From IMG/VR virus record IMGVR_UViG_3300024239_000355, positions 1-64,000 of that record: a stretch of 64,000 nt of DNA; one strand, given 5' to 3'. How positions within the stretch are numbered: position 1 is the stretch's first letter; each line of letters opens with the position of its first letter. This document shows, piece by piece, positions 53,332-63,009 of the stretch. This DNA is from a virus. Under the pieces are notes generated by a model. The model saw only the letters and a list, made by a program, of their open reading frames with translations, made no database searches and was not told the DNA's origin. The position numbers and the translations under genes are program-made.

Positions 53332-53733
53332 TTAATTTCCAGCTTCAATTTCTTTTTTAGCCACATCAAACAAGATTTGATCATCACCAGCTTGATGTTT
53401 TTGAAGATGAGAGCGGAAATTAATCAAGGCTTCAAGGAGTGCGAGTTTGTTATAGTTATGTTTAATTTCATCACACAGAATTTTTGTACGATCCGCAAAC
53501 AACTTATGATTCTCTTTATGCTCGGCACCTAGTGGAAATTTTGTTCCAAGCGTATCGATTAACTGTTCCTCAGTAACCAAATGAGCAGTCAATAATGATT
53601 GAACTTTATAAATTTGCTGAAGGACACTTTGTGAACTCATACCATCGGAAACCATCAGTTTAAGATGATCCACATCACGTCCGATAGCACGGTGTTGTTG
53701 AGCGCAAATTGCCACTAATTCGTTAATTGTCAT
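53332..53733 (-). CDS. Hemerythrin-like oxygen/metal-binding protein, 133 aa
   Basis: Four-helix hemerythrin ligand pattern: H in CAQQHRAIGRDVDHL, H-x3-E in HLVTEEQL, H-x3-H in EHKENHKLF, and H-x3-H-x4-D in RSHLQKHQAGDDQIL. ATG 53733 (MTINELVAICAQQH); the first residues also resemble the short tag. A CTAAATAATA motif lies about 30 nt upstream. Would bind a di-iron centre. Confidence 0.75.
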   Translation of the reverse strand: MTINELVAICAQQHRAIGRDVDHLKLMVSDGMSSQSVLQQIYKVQSLLTAHLVTEEQLIDTLGTKFPLGAEHKENHKLFADRTKILCDEIKHNYNKLALLEALINFRSHLQKHQAGDDQILFDVAKKEIEAGN

Positions 53734-53784
53734 GACCGATCCACCCAATCACAGATTGTAATATTATTTAGTGCTTCTCTATGA

Positions 53785-53790
53785 TAAATA
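53785..53790 (+). promoter_or_regulatory. Late-promoter motif giving a leaderless mRNA
   Basis: GATAAATAC with a 5-nt gap to the ATG at 53796. Confidence 0.5.
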
Positions 53791-53795
53791 CATCC

Positions 53796-54524
53796 ATGAA
53801 AATTACTGACGTGACTACTCATTGGGAACATTGCGACTGTGGTTGCGATAAATCCCTTAGCTCCCCGGTGGAATTGATACGTGCGTATAAACCCACGATA
53901 CGCGGTAAGGTCGCTGATTTACTCGGCGCTAATACCCAGCTATCGGAAGCCACGGTTAAAGAAATAAAGTCGTTGTTTGATGATGATTTTCTTCGGCAGC
54001 GCGAACGCGCGACCGAGTTAGAGGGGTTTCGAAAATTCGGCTTCAAGGGTGATACATTGACGTACTACGTCCCCTCGTCCAAGTCTCGCGAACCGGGACA
54101 TGCGATGGAGGGAAAGGGTTATCATGTCAAAGTCCAATTCGTGCAATGGCCGCAATTGGTCGAGGATGTCGATCTAAATGCTAACGAAGCAGCGTGGATG
54201 GCATATTGGATCGGTGATGTACGCTTAAGCTGTACTTGCCCTAGTTTCCTCTACTGGGGCATGCAATATTTATGCACATCCATAGATGCGGCAATATATC
54301 CAGAGGTTCGCAAGCCTGTGAAGATGAATCCACAAGAGCGTGGCATCGTTTGTAAACATTTGAGAAGAGTATTAGATTATCTGGGTACCAATCTTACTGA
54401 TATTTCAACAGAATTCCGCAACTACAGGAATATGAATCCTGATAGCCGTCGCCAAGAAATCAATACCCAGCGACGGCAACAGAAAACTGTTACCCAGAAA
54501 CGGATGGACGATCTTGACCAATAA
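53796..54524 (+). CDS. SWIM-type zinc-finger protein, 242 aa
   Basis: RLSCTCPSFLYWGMQYL then ERGIVCKHLRRVLDYL gives C-x-C-x(n)-C-x-H, the SWIM zinc finger. N-terminus MKITDVTTHWEHCDCGCD resembles the tag weakly and has its own Cys cluster. Convergent overlap with the homing endonuclease at 54490. DNA-binding or protein-binding role inferred from the family only. Confidence 0.65.
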   Translation: MKITDVTTHWEHCDCGCDKSLSSPVELIRAYKPTIRGKVADLLGANTQLSEATVKEIKSLFDDDFLRQRERATELEGFRKFGFKGDTLTYYVPSSKSREPGHAMEGKGYHVKVQFVQWPQLVEDVDLNANEAAWMAYWIGDVRLSCTCPSFLYWGMQYLCTSIDAAIYPEVRKPVKMNPQERGIVCKHLRRVLDYLGTNLTDISTEFRNYRNMNPDSRRQEINTQRRQQKTVTQKRMDDLDQ

Positions 54525-55635
54525 ACTGTAGAATATCAGTTGCCTTTTGATATTTTCGCTCAAGGTATATGGTTGCGTCGGCATACAACAGATTGTATAA
54601 CGCTTGAAAACTAGACTTGCGGCTAATTTGCAAATTAGCCGCGTATTCACTAACCCATATCCCATTAGTAATACCGAGTTCGGTTAAATAATTGGCAAAA
54701 CCATCAAAAAATTGTTTTTGACCAGAAAGTGAGCATGCCCACTTTCGGGATCGATTACTTTCTTTATACAGACCGAAGCTACCATCCCCATCAAAGCACC
54801 CTCGAATGAAGTGTCTTTTTAGGTGTGGCGGCACAATTTCATCAGATGGAAACGTAATGGTATGGCTTTTGGCTTGGCGGACACCATGTTCTTCGAGCTT
54901 CTTGCTGATTTCACGGTTGCAGACTAGCAGTGATACCATATGTATATAAGTTCCATTAGGTATAGGTTTTGTTCTATATTTCAACGGTCTATCGTTATAC
55001 CCCATCGCGTTCTTGATCTTTTCTAGAATCTCCACATCACTTTCTTGGATTTCCAGTGATACCGTATTTGTTTGACGGTGGTTGTACCCATCGGTGTAAA
55101 GCCATCCAAGGATGTACGCTTTCTCTTCGGTATCAATGATGTCGAAGTAATGATCGTCAATGGCATATTTGCGGCGTACAAATGATAGATCACGGCGGGA
55201 AATACCGTTCCGTTCAAGAAGGGCGCGGATCGAAGAATTGGAGCATCCATACTTTTCACCAAGTTGTGTGCAATCCATTCCATTGACATATGCATCAACG
55301 ATTTCCGAAACTTTGCCATCAAGATGCCCAGGGCGATTATTGTAAGCATGCCGAATTTGCACTCCATGACGCTCAAGGAAACGACGCATAGAGCGCACAT
55401 CACAAACATATTGGTTTGCCAATTCCCGCATTTCCATTCCGCCTTCATAGGCGTGGATAATCTGGTCGCAATGTTGTTCGAGTTTGCCAATATGAGTAGC
55501 ACGATCAGTTTTCACTCTCACCCCTTCTTTGAGTAAGAGCCGATTAATCGTTTGCGGGTGGCATCCGTGTTCACTGGCGATGTGTTTAACGGGTTTTCCA
55601 GTTTTGTAATCAGCAATGATTTTATCAATGTTCAT
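54490..55635 (-). CDS. LAGLIDADG homing endonuclease with HTH repeats
   Basis: N-terminal three HTH-like repeats (KHIASEHGCHPQTINRLLLK; RELANQYVCDVRSMRRFLE; TQLGEKYGCSNSSIRALLE). C-terminal LAGLIDADG motifs: AYILGWLYTDGYNH and HFIRGCFDGDGSFGL. 381 aa, free-standing. The 5' end lies inside a 22-bp inverted repeat. Confidence 0.9.
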   Translation of the reverse strand: MNIDKIIADYKTGKPVKHIASEHGCHPQTINRLLLKEGVRVKTDRATHIGKLEQHCDQIIHAYEGGMEMRELANQYVCDVRSMRRFLERHGVQIRHAYNNRPGHLDGKVSEIVDAYVNGMDCTQLGEKYGCSNSSIRALLERNGISRRDLSFVRRKYAIDDHYFDIIDTEEKAYILGWLYTDGYNHRQTNTVSLEIQESDVEILEKIKNAMGYNDRPLKYRTKPIPNGTYIHMVSLLVCNREISKKLEEHGVRQAKSHTITFPSDEIVPPHLKRHFIRGCFDGDGSFGLYKESNRSRKWACSLSGQKQFFDGFANYLTELGITNGIWVSEYAANLQISRKSSFQALYNLLYADATIYLERKYQKATDILQFIGQDRPSVSG

Positions 55636-55685
55636 GTCCGTTTTCCTTTTATTTATTTAGCACAAGGAAAACGGACATGAACATT
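55627..55685. repeat. 22-bp perfect inverted repeat at a homing-endonuclease start
   Basis: Arms 55627-55648 and 55664-55685 are perfect complements with a 15-nt spacer. The left arm contains the ribosome-binding site and first codons of the endonuclease; the right arm is an inverted copy of them. Confidence 0.9.
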
Positions 55686-55753
55686 ATCTATTGTGCTAAT
55701 AATATTTCACCAATACTAAATAACCATAGCAGACACTTTGAAGGAAGTGCCAA

Positions 55754-56032
55754 ATGAGTGATATTGAACTTAGCCGTATACGGCAATTAGCCGGTCTAAC
55801 AAATTCTGAAGCTTCAATGCTGACTGAATCCGCAGACATCAATAAGTATGTCAAAGCAAAACTGTCTGGTTTTTTGGCTTCATTATTGGAAACTACTGCA
55901 AAAGACCTTGATTCCATTGCGGCGCAAATTGATGGGATTGAAATGGCGAAGCTCAATGAGAGCAGCCTATTCATGCTTACCGACCTGAAGATGCTGGTCG
56001 GGATGATGGCAAAATTAAAGACCAAATACTAA
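55754..56032 (+). CDS. Tagged small helical protein, 92 aa
   Basis: MSDIELSRIRQLAGLTNSEA then SMLTESA: long tag form with a predicted cut after LTE. Remaining part is helical (MAKLNESSLFMLTDLKML). CTAAATAACC promoter-like motif about 35 nt upstream; aaggaag ribosome-binding site. Confidence 0.65.
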   Translation: MSDIELSRIRQLAGLTNSEASMLTESADINKYVKAKLSGFLASLLETTAKDLDSIAAQIDGIEMAKLNESSLFMLTDLKMLVGMMAKLKTKY

Positions 56033-56042
56033 GGGGTTGAGA

Positions 56043-56597
56043 ATGACGGATACTGAAGCAATTCGTAAGCTAATTGAAACTTTAGAATCTATCGGTCCCG
56101 ACCCACTAACCGAAGGTCCGTTTGATTGGTTTAAGCGTAATAAACAGGCTGAACAGCCCGCTGTTCAGGCACGCCAGCCGCAACCGGAAACATCCGATCC
56201 TTTGATTGCGCATTGGAAATCTCTAGCATCGACCCTTAACAATGCATTACAATCATTGAAGTCTGGAAAATTATTCAGTGCATTTCATGGACAAGAAATG
56301 CAAAAAATGCCCAAGATTTTGGAACGAGCATTGTCGTTGGGGCAGCAAGTGATTACTGCCAAACAACGTAAAGAAAACGCTGCATTCGTAAATCTCGGGC
56401 GGCAACTAGGAGCAACCCTGTCAGAACTGGCAACAATGCGCCAGCAGGGGTTCAATCAATATGACGGGAAAACCGACCCGCAGGTTGCGGTGGAAGCTCG
56501 GCAATTCGCCGCTGCTTTGACAAATGTCCTCAAGCAAGTGAAGCCTTTCTTCACTGCTTTGTGGACAGATATTGAGGCTGTCCGCAAAGCAGCATAG
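56043..56597 (+). CDS. Tagged helical protein, 184 aa
   Basis: MTDTEAIRKLIETLESIGPD then PLTEGPFDWF: long tag with a predicted cut after LTE. After a Gln/Pro linker the body is helical (KILERALSLGQQVITAKQRK). Operon with the gene at 55754. Candidate internal head protein. Confidence 0.65.
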   Translation: MTDTEAIRKLIETLESIGPDPLTEGPFDWFKRNKQAEQPAVQARQPQPETSDPLIAHWKSLASTLNNALQSLKSGKLFSAFHGQEMQKMPKILERALSLGQQVITAKQRKENAAFVNLGRQLGATLSELATMRQQGFNQYDGKTDPQVAVEARQFAAALTNVLKQVKPFFTALWTDIEAVRKAA

Positions 56598-56602
56598 TAG
56601 GT

Positions 56603-57859
56603 TTAACCGGCTATTGTTTTTTCATCCTGAACCGTCATGTGGATAGCACCGTCCGTAATTTCATCACTGATATCAAGGACGGTATCTTCCTTTGGGTTCC
56701 GCAAGTTACCAGCCATTGAAACCAGCATCGGCGTGCAAACGAGGCTCAAAACCGCAACACCGGTCCAGAAGTTTGCGTTCGGCAACAGCGGTGTCGCTGC
56801 CGTAATGACGATGAACGAGAATTCACCCGCTTGTGCCAATGTCAACCCGAGACGCAAGCTATTACGCTTACTGATTTTGATGGTTTGTGCCGCGATGTAG
56901 CCAGCGCCAATTTTAAGGGCGATCAAGAGCATCGCCACGCCGACAATTTTTGCCATATCCAGTGCGGGCAACAGAACAGGTACTTGGGCGCCCACGCTGA
57001 TGAAGAATATACCCAGAAACGTCGATTCAAGCGGCTTCATCACGCTCTTCACATCATGGTTCCATGCGGCACCCGCCATCGACAATCCCGCAAGGAACGC
57101 CCCGAGGCTAGGTGAAAAACCGAAATACATGGATGTCACACCCATCGCCATGGTCGAAGCAATGATGGCTGGTAGAAAGAACTTGTTGCGGTGTTCGGCG
57201 TGGATCATGGAAATCAAGTTGTGTACAACCAGCTTTGATACCACGAAAATCACCGTCATCGTGATAGTGGCAGGAATGAGTTTAATATCCCCACCGCCAT
57301 GTCCATGTCCTTCGCCCGCGTTTTTGACCCCGGCAAGCATGACTAACATCGGAATGACCAACAGAACCAGCGGTACCATCAGGTCTTGGAAGAGCAAAAC
57401 CGATAATGACATCTGACCGTTCTGACCCTTCAACTGCCCAGAATCTTTAAGCATTTGAAGGACGAAGGCAGTGCTTGACATCGCGAATGCAATACCAATT
57501 GCGATAGAACCATATAGAGACACCCCAAGAACTTTTGCCAGCACCCCAGCCAACACGCCACTGAAAATGAAGTGCGCCGGTCCTAAACCGAACACGTATT
57601 TCGCCATTGATTTCAGTCGATCAGCCGAAAGCTCCACGCCGATTAACAGTAGCAGGAACATGATGCCGACTTCTGACATCACGTATACGATAGTATCGGT
57701 CGGTGCAACAATCTTTAAACCACCGGGACCAAATGCAACCCCGGCAGCAATCAGTCCAAGATTTGGGTTCCACTTCATGGCAGCAAATGCGGTAGTGATG
57801 ATAGCCACCGCACCAAACAGCATCGCCACTCCAAGTGCTGCCTGCATGAACTCGGTCAT
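56603..57859 (-). CDS. CPA2-type cation/proton antiporter (KefB-like)
   Basis: 418 aa with 11-12 hydrophobic segments. LIAAGVAFGPGGLKIV, MFLLLLIGVELSADRLK, AIAFAMSSTAFVLQMLKDSG-type motif (residues about 124-143), LFQDLMVPLVLL and SLGAFLAGLSMAGAAW are hallmarks of KefB/CPA2 transporters. A His/Gly-rich loop (GEGHGHGGG) lies in the middle. No NAD-binding (RCK) domain. Translation is coupled to lysS by ATGA overlap. Very unusual in a phage. Confidence 0.85.
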   Translation of the reverse strand: MTEFMQAALGVAMLFGAVAIITTAFAAMKWNPNLGLIAAGVAFGPGGLKIVAPTDTIVYVMSEVGIMFLLLLIGVELSADRLKSMAKYVFGLGPAHFIFSGVLAGVLAKVLGVSLYGSIAIGIAFAMSSTAFVLQMLKDSGQLKGQNGQMSLSVLLFQDLMVPLVLLVIPMLVMLAGVKNAGEGHGHGGGDIKLIPATITMTVIFVVSKLVVHNLISMIHAEHRNKFFLPAIIASTMAMGVTSMYFGFSPSLGAFLAGLSMAGAAWNHDVKSVMKPLESTFLGIFFISVGAQVPVLLPALDMAKIVGVAMLLIALKIGAGYIAAQTIKISKRNSLRLGLTLAQAGEFSFIVITAATPLLPNANFWTGVAVLSLVCTPMLVSMAGNLRNPKEDTVLDISDEITDGAIHMTVQDEKTIAG

Positions 57860-59442
57860 TGTACCTTCCCCCGAATAAGAGCAACGCTGTCCTTTATCCC
57901 GTAGATGGACACAAAGGTACCAAAGCGCGGACCTTGCGTCTTGCCGAACAACACCTCGTAGATCATCTGGAAGAACTCACGCAGGCGTTCCTTGCCGTAA
58001 TGAGCCTTGCCGATCTCGTAGATATGGAACTGGATACCTTCCGCATCCAACCCTTGGTCGAGTGTCGCCAACTGAATTGCGAGTGCCAGGAGCGCCGTGC
58101 GTTCCTGGGCGTTTGGGGTCTTGAACTGCTTGGTCGGCTCGATCTTGTCCACATAGTAGTTGATCGCGCCACGGATCATGTCGTCCATCAACGCACGGCT
58201 GCCCTCAGGAACCGTCGTATGCTGGTTGACGAAACCCCACAGCACTTCAGGATCACGGCTGTTGGCGACTTCCACCAAATTCAGCAGCACCCCGAAGGTG
58301 ATGTCGAAATTGGCATCAGGCACCGCATGCGGATGGATCAGCGAGATTACCTCGGGCATGCCTTCCACCGCAGACAGACGGCAAGACTGCAAGTCCTTCA
58401 GATAGGCGTCAACCATCTGCGGGACTACATCAAAGTGAACCTTCTTGGCGGTGGTCGGGTTCTGGTACGCGAAATACCAAATGACAGCGGCAGGGGCATA
58501 CTTGAGCCACCGTTCGAGCGAGAACCCATTTCCTTTGGATTTGGATACCTTGTGACCATCCTTGTCGAGAAAGAGTTCATAGGTCATCAAAATCGGAGGT
58601 TCACGACCCAATGCGCGGCAAATTTCTTCTCCGAGACGGGCGGACGGAATCAAGTCCTTGCCATGCATTTCATAATCAACGTCAATAGCCACCCAACGGG
58701 CAGGCCAGTCCGTCTTCCATTGAAGTTTGCAATCACCATCCAAGATCGAATGGGATACATGCTTCTTGCCGCTTTCGTCGGTGAACGTCATATAGCGCAT
58801 ATGACGCCCTGGAACGCTCGGGTGAACATATGCATTGCGCACATCATGATGTACACGCCCGTCGATAATCGGCAGGAACGGAAACCATGTGTTCTGTCGA
58901 TCTTCGTTGATGCGACCGAGCGTCGGGAGAACAATGCCCTTAATTGCATGCACGTGGTCCGCAACCAAGTTAAGGGTCTTGTTATATCGACCCGTCTTAT
59001 AGGCATCGGTGGCAGACAGGAAAATGTAATCGCGGTTGTTCTTCAACCCCAACTTGGCAAGATAATCCGTCATGCCTGCGTTTATGTACGCCGCGTAGCT
59101 TGAATGATGAGTCCCAAAAATATTCGGGATCATTGATACAGGGACACCAATGTATGGTTCAAGCGCAGCTTGTTGCTCATCGGTGAAGTTCGTCGGGACT
59201 TTGCGCAGTGCGTCGTAATCGTCTGAAACGACATAAAGAATCGTCTTGCGTCCAGTAAGACGTTCAAACGCTCGTCGTACCATAGTCAGACGCAAAATTT
59301 CGGAGACTGATCCGAGATGGACAAGTCCACTCGCCCCGAAACCGGCTTCAAAAACAACTGGACGATCTGAAGGATAATCCCGTGTCCGCGCAGCAAGCTG
59401 CTCCGCTTGCTCTTGCACCCACGATCCCATCGATATCTCCAT
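57856..59442 (-). CDS. lysK: Lysyl-tRNA synthetase, class I
   Basis: 528 aa. HIGH-type ASGLVHLGSVSE, KMSKS-type GHKVSKSKGNGF, alpha-helical C-terminal anticodon-binding cage. Family knowledge: class I LysRS occurs in archaea, spirochaetes and most alphaproteobacteria, which supports the host guess. No tRNA-Lys gene is visible here. Confidence 0.95.
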   Translation of the reverse strand: MEISMGSWVQEQAEQLAARTRDYPSDRPVVFEAGFGASGLVHLGSVSEILRLTMVRRAFERLTGRKTILYVVSDDYDALRKVPTNFTDEQQAALEPYIGVPVSMIPNIFGTHHSSYAAYINAGMTDYLAKLGLKNNRDYIFLSATDAYKTGRYNKTLNLVADHVHAIKGIVLPTLGRINEDRQNTWFPFLPIIDGRVHHDVRNAYVHPSVPGRHMRYMTFTDESGKKHVSHSILDGDCKLQWKTDWPARWVAIDVDYEMHGKDLIPSARLGEEICRALGREPPILMTYELFLDKDGHKVSKSKGNGFSLERWLKYAPAAVIWYFAYQNPTTAKKVHFDVVPQMVDAYLKDLQSCRLSAVEGMPEVISLIHPHAVPDANFDITFGVLLNLVEVANSRDPEVLWGFVNQHTTVPEGSRALMDDMIRGAINYYVDKIEPTKQFKTPNAQERTALLALAIQLATLDQGLDAEGIQFHIYEIGKAHYGKERLREFFQMIYEVLFGKTQGPRFGTFVSIYGIKDSVALIRGKVQ

Positions 59443-59548
59443 CGGATAAATAGAAATGAGCAGTAAGGTCTTGGGCGGGCACCCATGACCAACCGCGACG
59501 AGAGAAGCGGCTGTCCTGCTCGTACCTATTTAGACGAGAGGTATCAAC

Positions 59549-60448
59549 GTGTCAAGGAAGAAGACGATCAGCGATTTTATCGCTGAAGCAATTGCCATTC
59601 ATGGTGACCGCTACGATTACTCCAATGCAAAATACATTGGGGTCAAAAATCCAATAGAAATCAAATGTAAAGATCACGGGTCTTTCTTTCAACGTATACA
59701 TGTTCATTTGAACGGGCATGGCTGTCCGTTGTGTGGTTCGAACCGAAATTCTGTGGATCGATTTCTGGATAGAGCAAACAAAATTCATAAAATGAAATAT
59801 GATTATTCCAAGGTTCTTTACAAGAACCTAACGACGCCAGTCACCATTATTTGCCAAATCCACGGCGATTTCGATCAATGTCCCAGAGATCATTTACAAG
59901 GATGTGGATGTCCTAAATGTGCAGGACGCAAAAATACAGAAGAATTTGTGCAACAAGCGCATCGTATTCATGGAGCCTATTACGATTATTCATCTACCAC
60001 GTATACGGCTGCAAAACATAATGTGACTATACTGTGCCCGCGTCATGGCACATTCACACAGAAAGCCTATGCACATTTACGTGGGCAGGGTTGTCCATCG
60101 TGTTCCAAATGTTCTTCAAAGGCTGAGCAAGCATGGTTAGATCATCACGGAATTCCCGAGGAATACCGCCAATACCCAATACGGTTGCCAGAATTCAAAC
60201 GCCCGCTTGTCGTTGATGGGTTCGACCCATCAACGAACACCGTCTACGAGTTCTACGGTGATTTCTGGCATGGTAATCCTGCGTTCTTCGATCAATCTAA
60301 ACCACATCGAGTCGCATCATCAAGACGGGGTACGTATGGTGACGTTTACAATCGAACACTCAAACGGCAAACAATATTAGAGAACAATGGGTATAACGTT
60401 AAATGGATATGGGAAAGTGAATGGTTGCAAACGTCAAACCAACGATAA
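59549..60448 (+). CDS. Homing endonuclease with three zinc-finger repeats
   Basis: GTG start with a gagagg ribosome-binding site. Three repeats (TISDFIAEAIAIHGDRYDY-like, each ending GCPLC, GCPKC, GCPSC), then SSKAEQAWLDHHGIP, VVDGFDPSTNTVYEFYGD and FWHGNP. Same family and domain order as the four-repeat gene at 33321. Confidence 0.8.
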   Translation: MSRKKTISDFIAEAIAIHGDRYDYSNAKYIGVKNPIEIKCKDHGSFFQRIHVHLNGHGCPLCGSNRNSVDRFLDRANKIHKMKYDYSKVLYKNLTTPVTIICQIHGDFDQCPRDHLQGCGCPKCAGRKNTEEFVQQAHRIHGAYYDYSSTTYTAAKHNVTILCPRHGTFTQKAYAHLRGQGCPSCSKCSSKAEQAWLDHHGIPEEYRQYPIRLPEFKRPLVVDGFDPSTNTVYEFYGDFWHGNPAFFDQSKPHRVASSRRGTYGDVYNRTLKRQTILENNGYNVKWIWESEWLQTSNQR

Positions 60449-60527
60449 AACAAATATGATCGACAATGGTTGACATCAGTAAACTGATTGAGTATAATGT
60501 GATTACTGGGGAATTTTCTGCGCGGAC

Positions 60528-60556
60528 TTGACATCCGTATTTTGCGTGGCTATTAT
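60528..60556 (+). promoter_or_regulatory. Sigma70-type promoter
   Basis: TTGACA, 17-nt spacer, TATTAT; 30 nt upstream of the helicase ATG. Suggests early expression by host RNA polymerase. Confidence 0.75.
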
Positions 60557-60585
60557 CGTGCTTGTAAACAAGTACGGTGAATATT

Positions 60586-63009
60586 ATGACCACGCTCGCT
60601 GATCTCGCCCGTCCCTACCAACTCCGCATGACGAACGAAATTCACCATATCCATCACACGGTTGGTGCGGCGCATGCGTATGCCCAAGCGCCAACAGGAA
60701 CGGGAAAAACTTTCCTCATGTTCCTGTACGGTGAAACCCAACCTGGGTTGAAAATCATCGTAGCTGGACAAAGCAACCTTATCCGACAGCATAAAGAAAC
60801 ACTGGATGAAATGGTTGCTTCCGGGCTGATCAATCCGGATGAGTGGTACATCGATACGTGGCAGGGTGTGGTTGCGCTGATCAAAAGCGGGAAGCATGCC
60901 GCGCTACAATCAGCCGCCGTACTTTTCTTTGATGAGTGCCATATTGGTGGCAGCAAGGGTGCGGTAAAACGTCCGTCCCAAGAACGTGACCAGATCAACA
61001 ATAAGAGCTACCGTGCCATTATCGAGAACATCGCCCCTAAAAAACGGGTCAACGTGTCTGCAACTACTTGGGACGTGAATGAGCAGGTTTTGGGTCAACG
61101 GGATGGTCATGTCACCATCATGACCTATGAAGAAGGGTACGCCGAAGGGTATCTACACCCCGTGAGCTTGAACCGCGTCGATGTCGGCACCGACATGACC
61201 TTCAAGATCAAAAACATTGAAGAAGCGACTGGGGAAGATTTCCACGTTCTTGCCGAAAAAACCCCAGAGGAACTGTATGCGTTCTTGCGCAACGAAGCCC
61301 ACCGCCGTGGGGAACGGATCAGCGTTAAAGACATCACGGGTGTGGTTGAACACCGCCTCAAGACAATGATCGACCTTTACGCGACCAACCATCTGGGCGA
61401 GAAAGCCATTTTCTACTGCCCCAACACGTATTATGCGAATTGGGCAGCAAATCATTTCAACAAGCGCATGATCCGTAAAAATGGTGAAGGCGCGTGGGGC
61501 GATGCCGTTCATTCCAACATCGAGGTTAACATTGATCCCGTCATTGACGACTTCAAAGATACCGACCTGAAACGGGTCTTGTTCGTCGTCGGGATGCTGA
61601 ACGAAGGGTTCGATTACCCGTCATTGGCATTGGCGTTCGATTGTGCGTTCAGTCCTGCCAATGTTCGCCGCATGTTGCAGCGGATTGGTCGTGTTATTCG
61701 CACGGTCAAGGATGGTATTAAGCCCCTTTCGCAATACTACTACGCGGTTGATGTCGTTCACTTGTTCAGCAAGAGCGGAAAAGGGCTGGTAATCCGTGAT
61801 GATTTTCAAACGCCCGGCAGCCTGACCAATCTCACCGATGATGACCGTGCGTTTGGGATGATGGCGTTTGCCGACCGCGTTGGTATGGTCGCGATGGCGG
61901 ATGAACTCGCTGATACTGCTGAACAGCGCCTCGCCGCCAATATCCCCGGTTCCGAAATCGTGGTTGAACACACTGATGTCGAGAACGACGATGGTGAACA
62001 CGATACGATCCGCATCGCGCGGACGCCGTTCTTCACGGTGGAATTGGTTGATGGATCGGTTAATCGTGGGCGCATTGCCTATCGGGATTTGTTCGCGTCC
62101 GTCAATATGTCTGAAGAGAACAAATTATTTGTCATCGCAATGGCAAGAAACAACGAACACCGCCCATCACAAAACACCAAACTCGGTGCTTGTTTCCAGA
62201 ACTATATTTCGCCCAACTCTAAAGCGTATGACCCTAATTTCCACCAATTGATCAAGGATTTGCGTCCTGATTGGTTTATAAACAGTGCTGTCAAAATGAA
62301 AGAATACCTCATTTCCCGCGCTCGCAATGGAGACGAATGCCCATCCACGTATAAACATTCCACCGATCACAAAATTGGTATGGCTCTGCGCCGATACGTC
62401 AATCCCAATACAAACGTCTACGATTTGGTGTTTGACCAGACGATACGTAGTCTGCGCCCCGATTGGTTTGACGAAAGCACGGCTTCGTTAAAGAAGAAAA
62501 TGCTGATCCAAATGGCGGTAAACAACGAGTCACAACCCACTCGGGGTTCCCACCCACAGTTGGCACTTGCATTCTACCGTTTTATCAACCCCGCATCTGA
62601 TCGGTATGATGCAGATTTTACCATCAATATACGTGGTCTGCGACCTGATTGGTTTGAAAACAAAAACGACTCATTTGAAGAAGAATTGGTTTTGATGGCA
62701 AAAAGCAAAAAACCGCGCCCGCGACAGAAAACGGAAATTGGTGCATTTTTAACTAGATGTACCACTGGTAAGAACAAAAATAGCGATTTTTCGTTAAAAT
62801 TACGAGAGCTTCGCCCTGATTGGTTCATCCCAACTTCTACTTCGAATAAGGAAAAACTTGTAGGTATTGCAAAGAGTGGTGTGCCGCGCCCCCCGTTTTC
62901 CTCTAAAATGGGTCAAGCTCTATCATGTTACACCACAAAGTCCGGGTGTTACGATGAAGAGTTCTATTACACACTCATTCACCTTCGACCTGATTGGTTC
63001 AAATCATGA
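60586..63009 (+). CDS. SF2 helicase with five C-terminal repeats
   Basis: Walker A AQAPTGTGKTFLMF, motif Ia VAGQSNLIRQHKETL, motif II FFDECHIGG, motif III VSATTWDVN, motif V NEGFDYPSL and motif VI MLQRIGRVIRT. From residue about 505, five repeats of 55-75 aa each end in LRPDWF with an inner LG-x-x-L-x-x-Y pattern. Such repeats resemble helicase- or endonuclease-associated DNA-binding modules. Probably a phage helicase or translocase in DNA replication, recombination or repair. Confidence 0.85.
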   Translation: MTTLADLARPYQLRMTNEIHHIHHTVGAAHAYAQAPTGTGKTFLMFLYGETQPGLKIIVAGQSNLIRQHKETLDEMVASGLINPDEWYIDTWQGVVALIKSGKHAALQSAAVLFFDECHIGGSKGAVKRPSQERDQINNKSYRAIIENIAPKKRVNVSATTWDVNEQVLGQRDGHVTIMTYEEGYAEGYLHPVSLNRVDVGTDMTFKIKNIEEATGEDFHVLAEKTPEELYAFLRNEAHRRGERISVKDITGVVEHRLKTMIDLYATNHLGEKAIFYCPNTYYANWAANHFNKRMIRKNGEGAWGDAVHSNIEVNIDPVIDDFKDTDLKRVLFVVGMLNEGFDYPSLALAFDCAFSPANVRRMLQRIGRVIRTVKDGIKPLSQYYYAVDVVHLFSKSGKGLVIRDDFQTPGSLTNLTDDDRAFGMMAFADRVGMVAMADELADTAEQRLAANIPGSEIVVEHTDVENDDGEHDTIRIARTPFFTVELVDGSVNRGRIAYRDLFASVNMSEENKLFVIAMARNNEHRPSQNTKLGACFQNYISPNSKAYDPNFHQLIKDLRPDWFINSAVKMKEYLISRARNGDECPSTYKHSTDHKIGMALRRYVNPNTNVYDLVFDQTIRSLRPDWFDESTASLKKKMLIQMAVNNESQPTRGSHPQLALAFYRFINPASDRYDADFTINIRGLRPDWFENKNDSFEEELVLMAKSKKPRPRQKTEIGAFLTRCTTGKNKNSDFSLKLRELRPDWFIPTSTSNKEKLVGIAKSGVPRPPFSSKMGQALSCYTTKSGCYDEEFYYTLIHLRPDWFKS

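Noticed and set aside
57859-59103. Plus-strand open frame of 414 codons
   Set aside because: Antisense to class I LysRS.
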